From the NCBI GenBank assembly GCA_900239685.1, contig OENT01000427.1, forward strand, positions 54,476-118,475: a DNA stretch of 64,000 nt, in the 5' to 3' direction. The notes under the pieces are model-generated. The model was not told the DNA's origin. It saw only the letters and a program-made list of their open reading frames with translations, and ran no database searches. Source of the DNA: Rotaria macrura. Taxonomy: Eukaryota > Rotifera > Eurotatoria > Philodinida > Philodinidae. Positions within the stretch are counted from its first letter, which is position 1. The number at the start of each line of letters is the position of its first letter. This document shows positions 63,901 to 64,000 of this stretch, piece by piece. A program made the translations under genes and the position numbers.

Positions 63901-64000
63901 TTTCAAAAAAAGAAGACAATACATACTTCACTTTCTCCGAGTTTTATTGCATTTCGTCGAAAAAACGCTTTACATGGCATGCAAGTCGGTACACCAAAGT
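60936..64000 (-). CDS. Nuclear receptor 6 of the tandem array (5' end off the right edge)
   Basis: Nuclear hormone receptor, three phase-0 exons visible: 63927->64000 (partial), 63663-63875 (71 codons) and 60936-61694 (253 codons). Finger I is cut by the edge; [21 protein letters not shown] is visible, followed by an extra ESE before the donor. Finger II: CCKRDGDC, RRSCKCCRLAKRVRVGM; the position that reads KCF in the sister genes is KRV here. The ligand-binding domain is intact: SIEYLKLIPEF, NDRIRLVKNH, HINEPLLYPGP, AQNIYVELLWRYLLSRS, VKFFNRLMMFILFSQN, ending KSMWLQKTS about 15 residues earlier than NR2 and NR4, without a visible AF-2. Intron 2 is 1968 bp. Confidence 0.87.
61695..63662 (-). 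other. Intron 2 of NR6
   Basis: A 1968-bp intron between the zinc-finger-II and ligand-binding exons (donor gtgcgt, acceptor taaaag). The 81-codon frame inside it (62509-62754) is probably chance. Confidence 0.6.

Noticed and set aside
1-64000. CRISPR arrays, prokaryotic operons, phage genes, telomeric repeats
   Set aside because: Looked for and not seen; repeats found are two-copy, inverted or microsatellite, and all recognised genes have spliceosomal introns.

Overview
The window looks like a piece of an invertebrate animal genome, most plausibly a bdelloid rotifer. That assignment is an inference. The sequence is strongly AT-rich, genes are split by many 50-70 nt GT-AG introns with occasional long ones, intergenic spacers are long and apparently empty, and there is a local expansion of divergent nuclear receptors beside a flavodoxin-type quinone reductase (WrbA) that animals usually lack. 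No prokaryotic operon structure is visible. Exon coordinates below were read by hand from splice signals, frame continuity and family motifs; intron phases add up in every intact gene model.

Layout. 1-4490 (-): sugar transporter of the SLC2/GLUT family, 12 exons, C-terminus off the left edge. 6997-7933 (-): WrbA-type NAD(P)H:quinone oxidoreductase, five exons. 7934-12783: spacer holding an 85-base N gap flanked by two identical 275-bp blocks (probably an assembly artefact). 12784-14920 (-): nuclear receptor 1, complete, P-box CSTCKA. 14921-25703: long spacer with one weak candidate spliced ORF near 20.6-21.0 kb. 25704-31652 (+): five-exon gene of unknown family whose 2.8-kb first intron contains a 258-bp inverted repeat. 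36258-39524 (-): peroxisomal-type acyl-CoA oxidase, 11 exons, 657 aa. 40662-64000 (-): tandem array of five related nuclear receptors (NR2 to NR6) with P-box CMPCKA; NR2 and NR4 are complete, NR6 runs off the right edge, NR3 and NR5 are pseudogenes.

Mobile DNA sits between NR2 and NR3. A roughly 1.05-kb element with 17-bp perfect terminal inverted repeats (hAT-like) encloses a second palindromic unit whose arms carry a hammerhead-ribozyme-like core (CTGAAGA, stem, GAAACGTC), of the kind reported for Penelope-like retroelements. NR3 and NR4 share an almost identical 0.25-kb tract across a coding exon and intron, suggesting recent gene conversion or duplication of a dying copy.

The metabolic genes (sugar uptake, quinone reduction, fatty-acid beta-oxidation) are independent units and not a pathway cluster. 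The nuclear-receptor array is the one coherent region: it shows gene birth, sequence exchange and death within about 24 kb.
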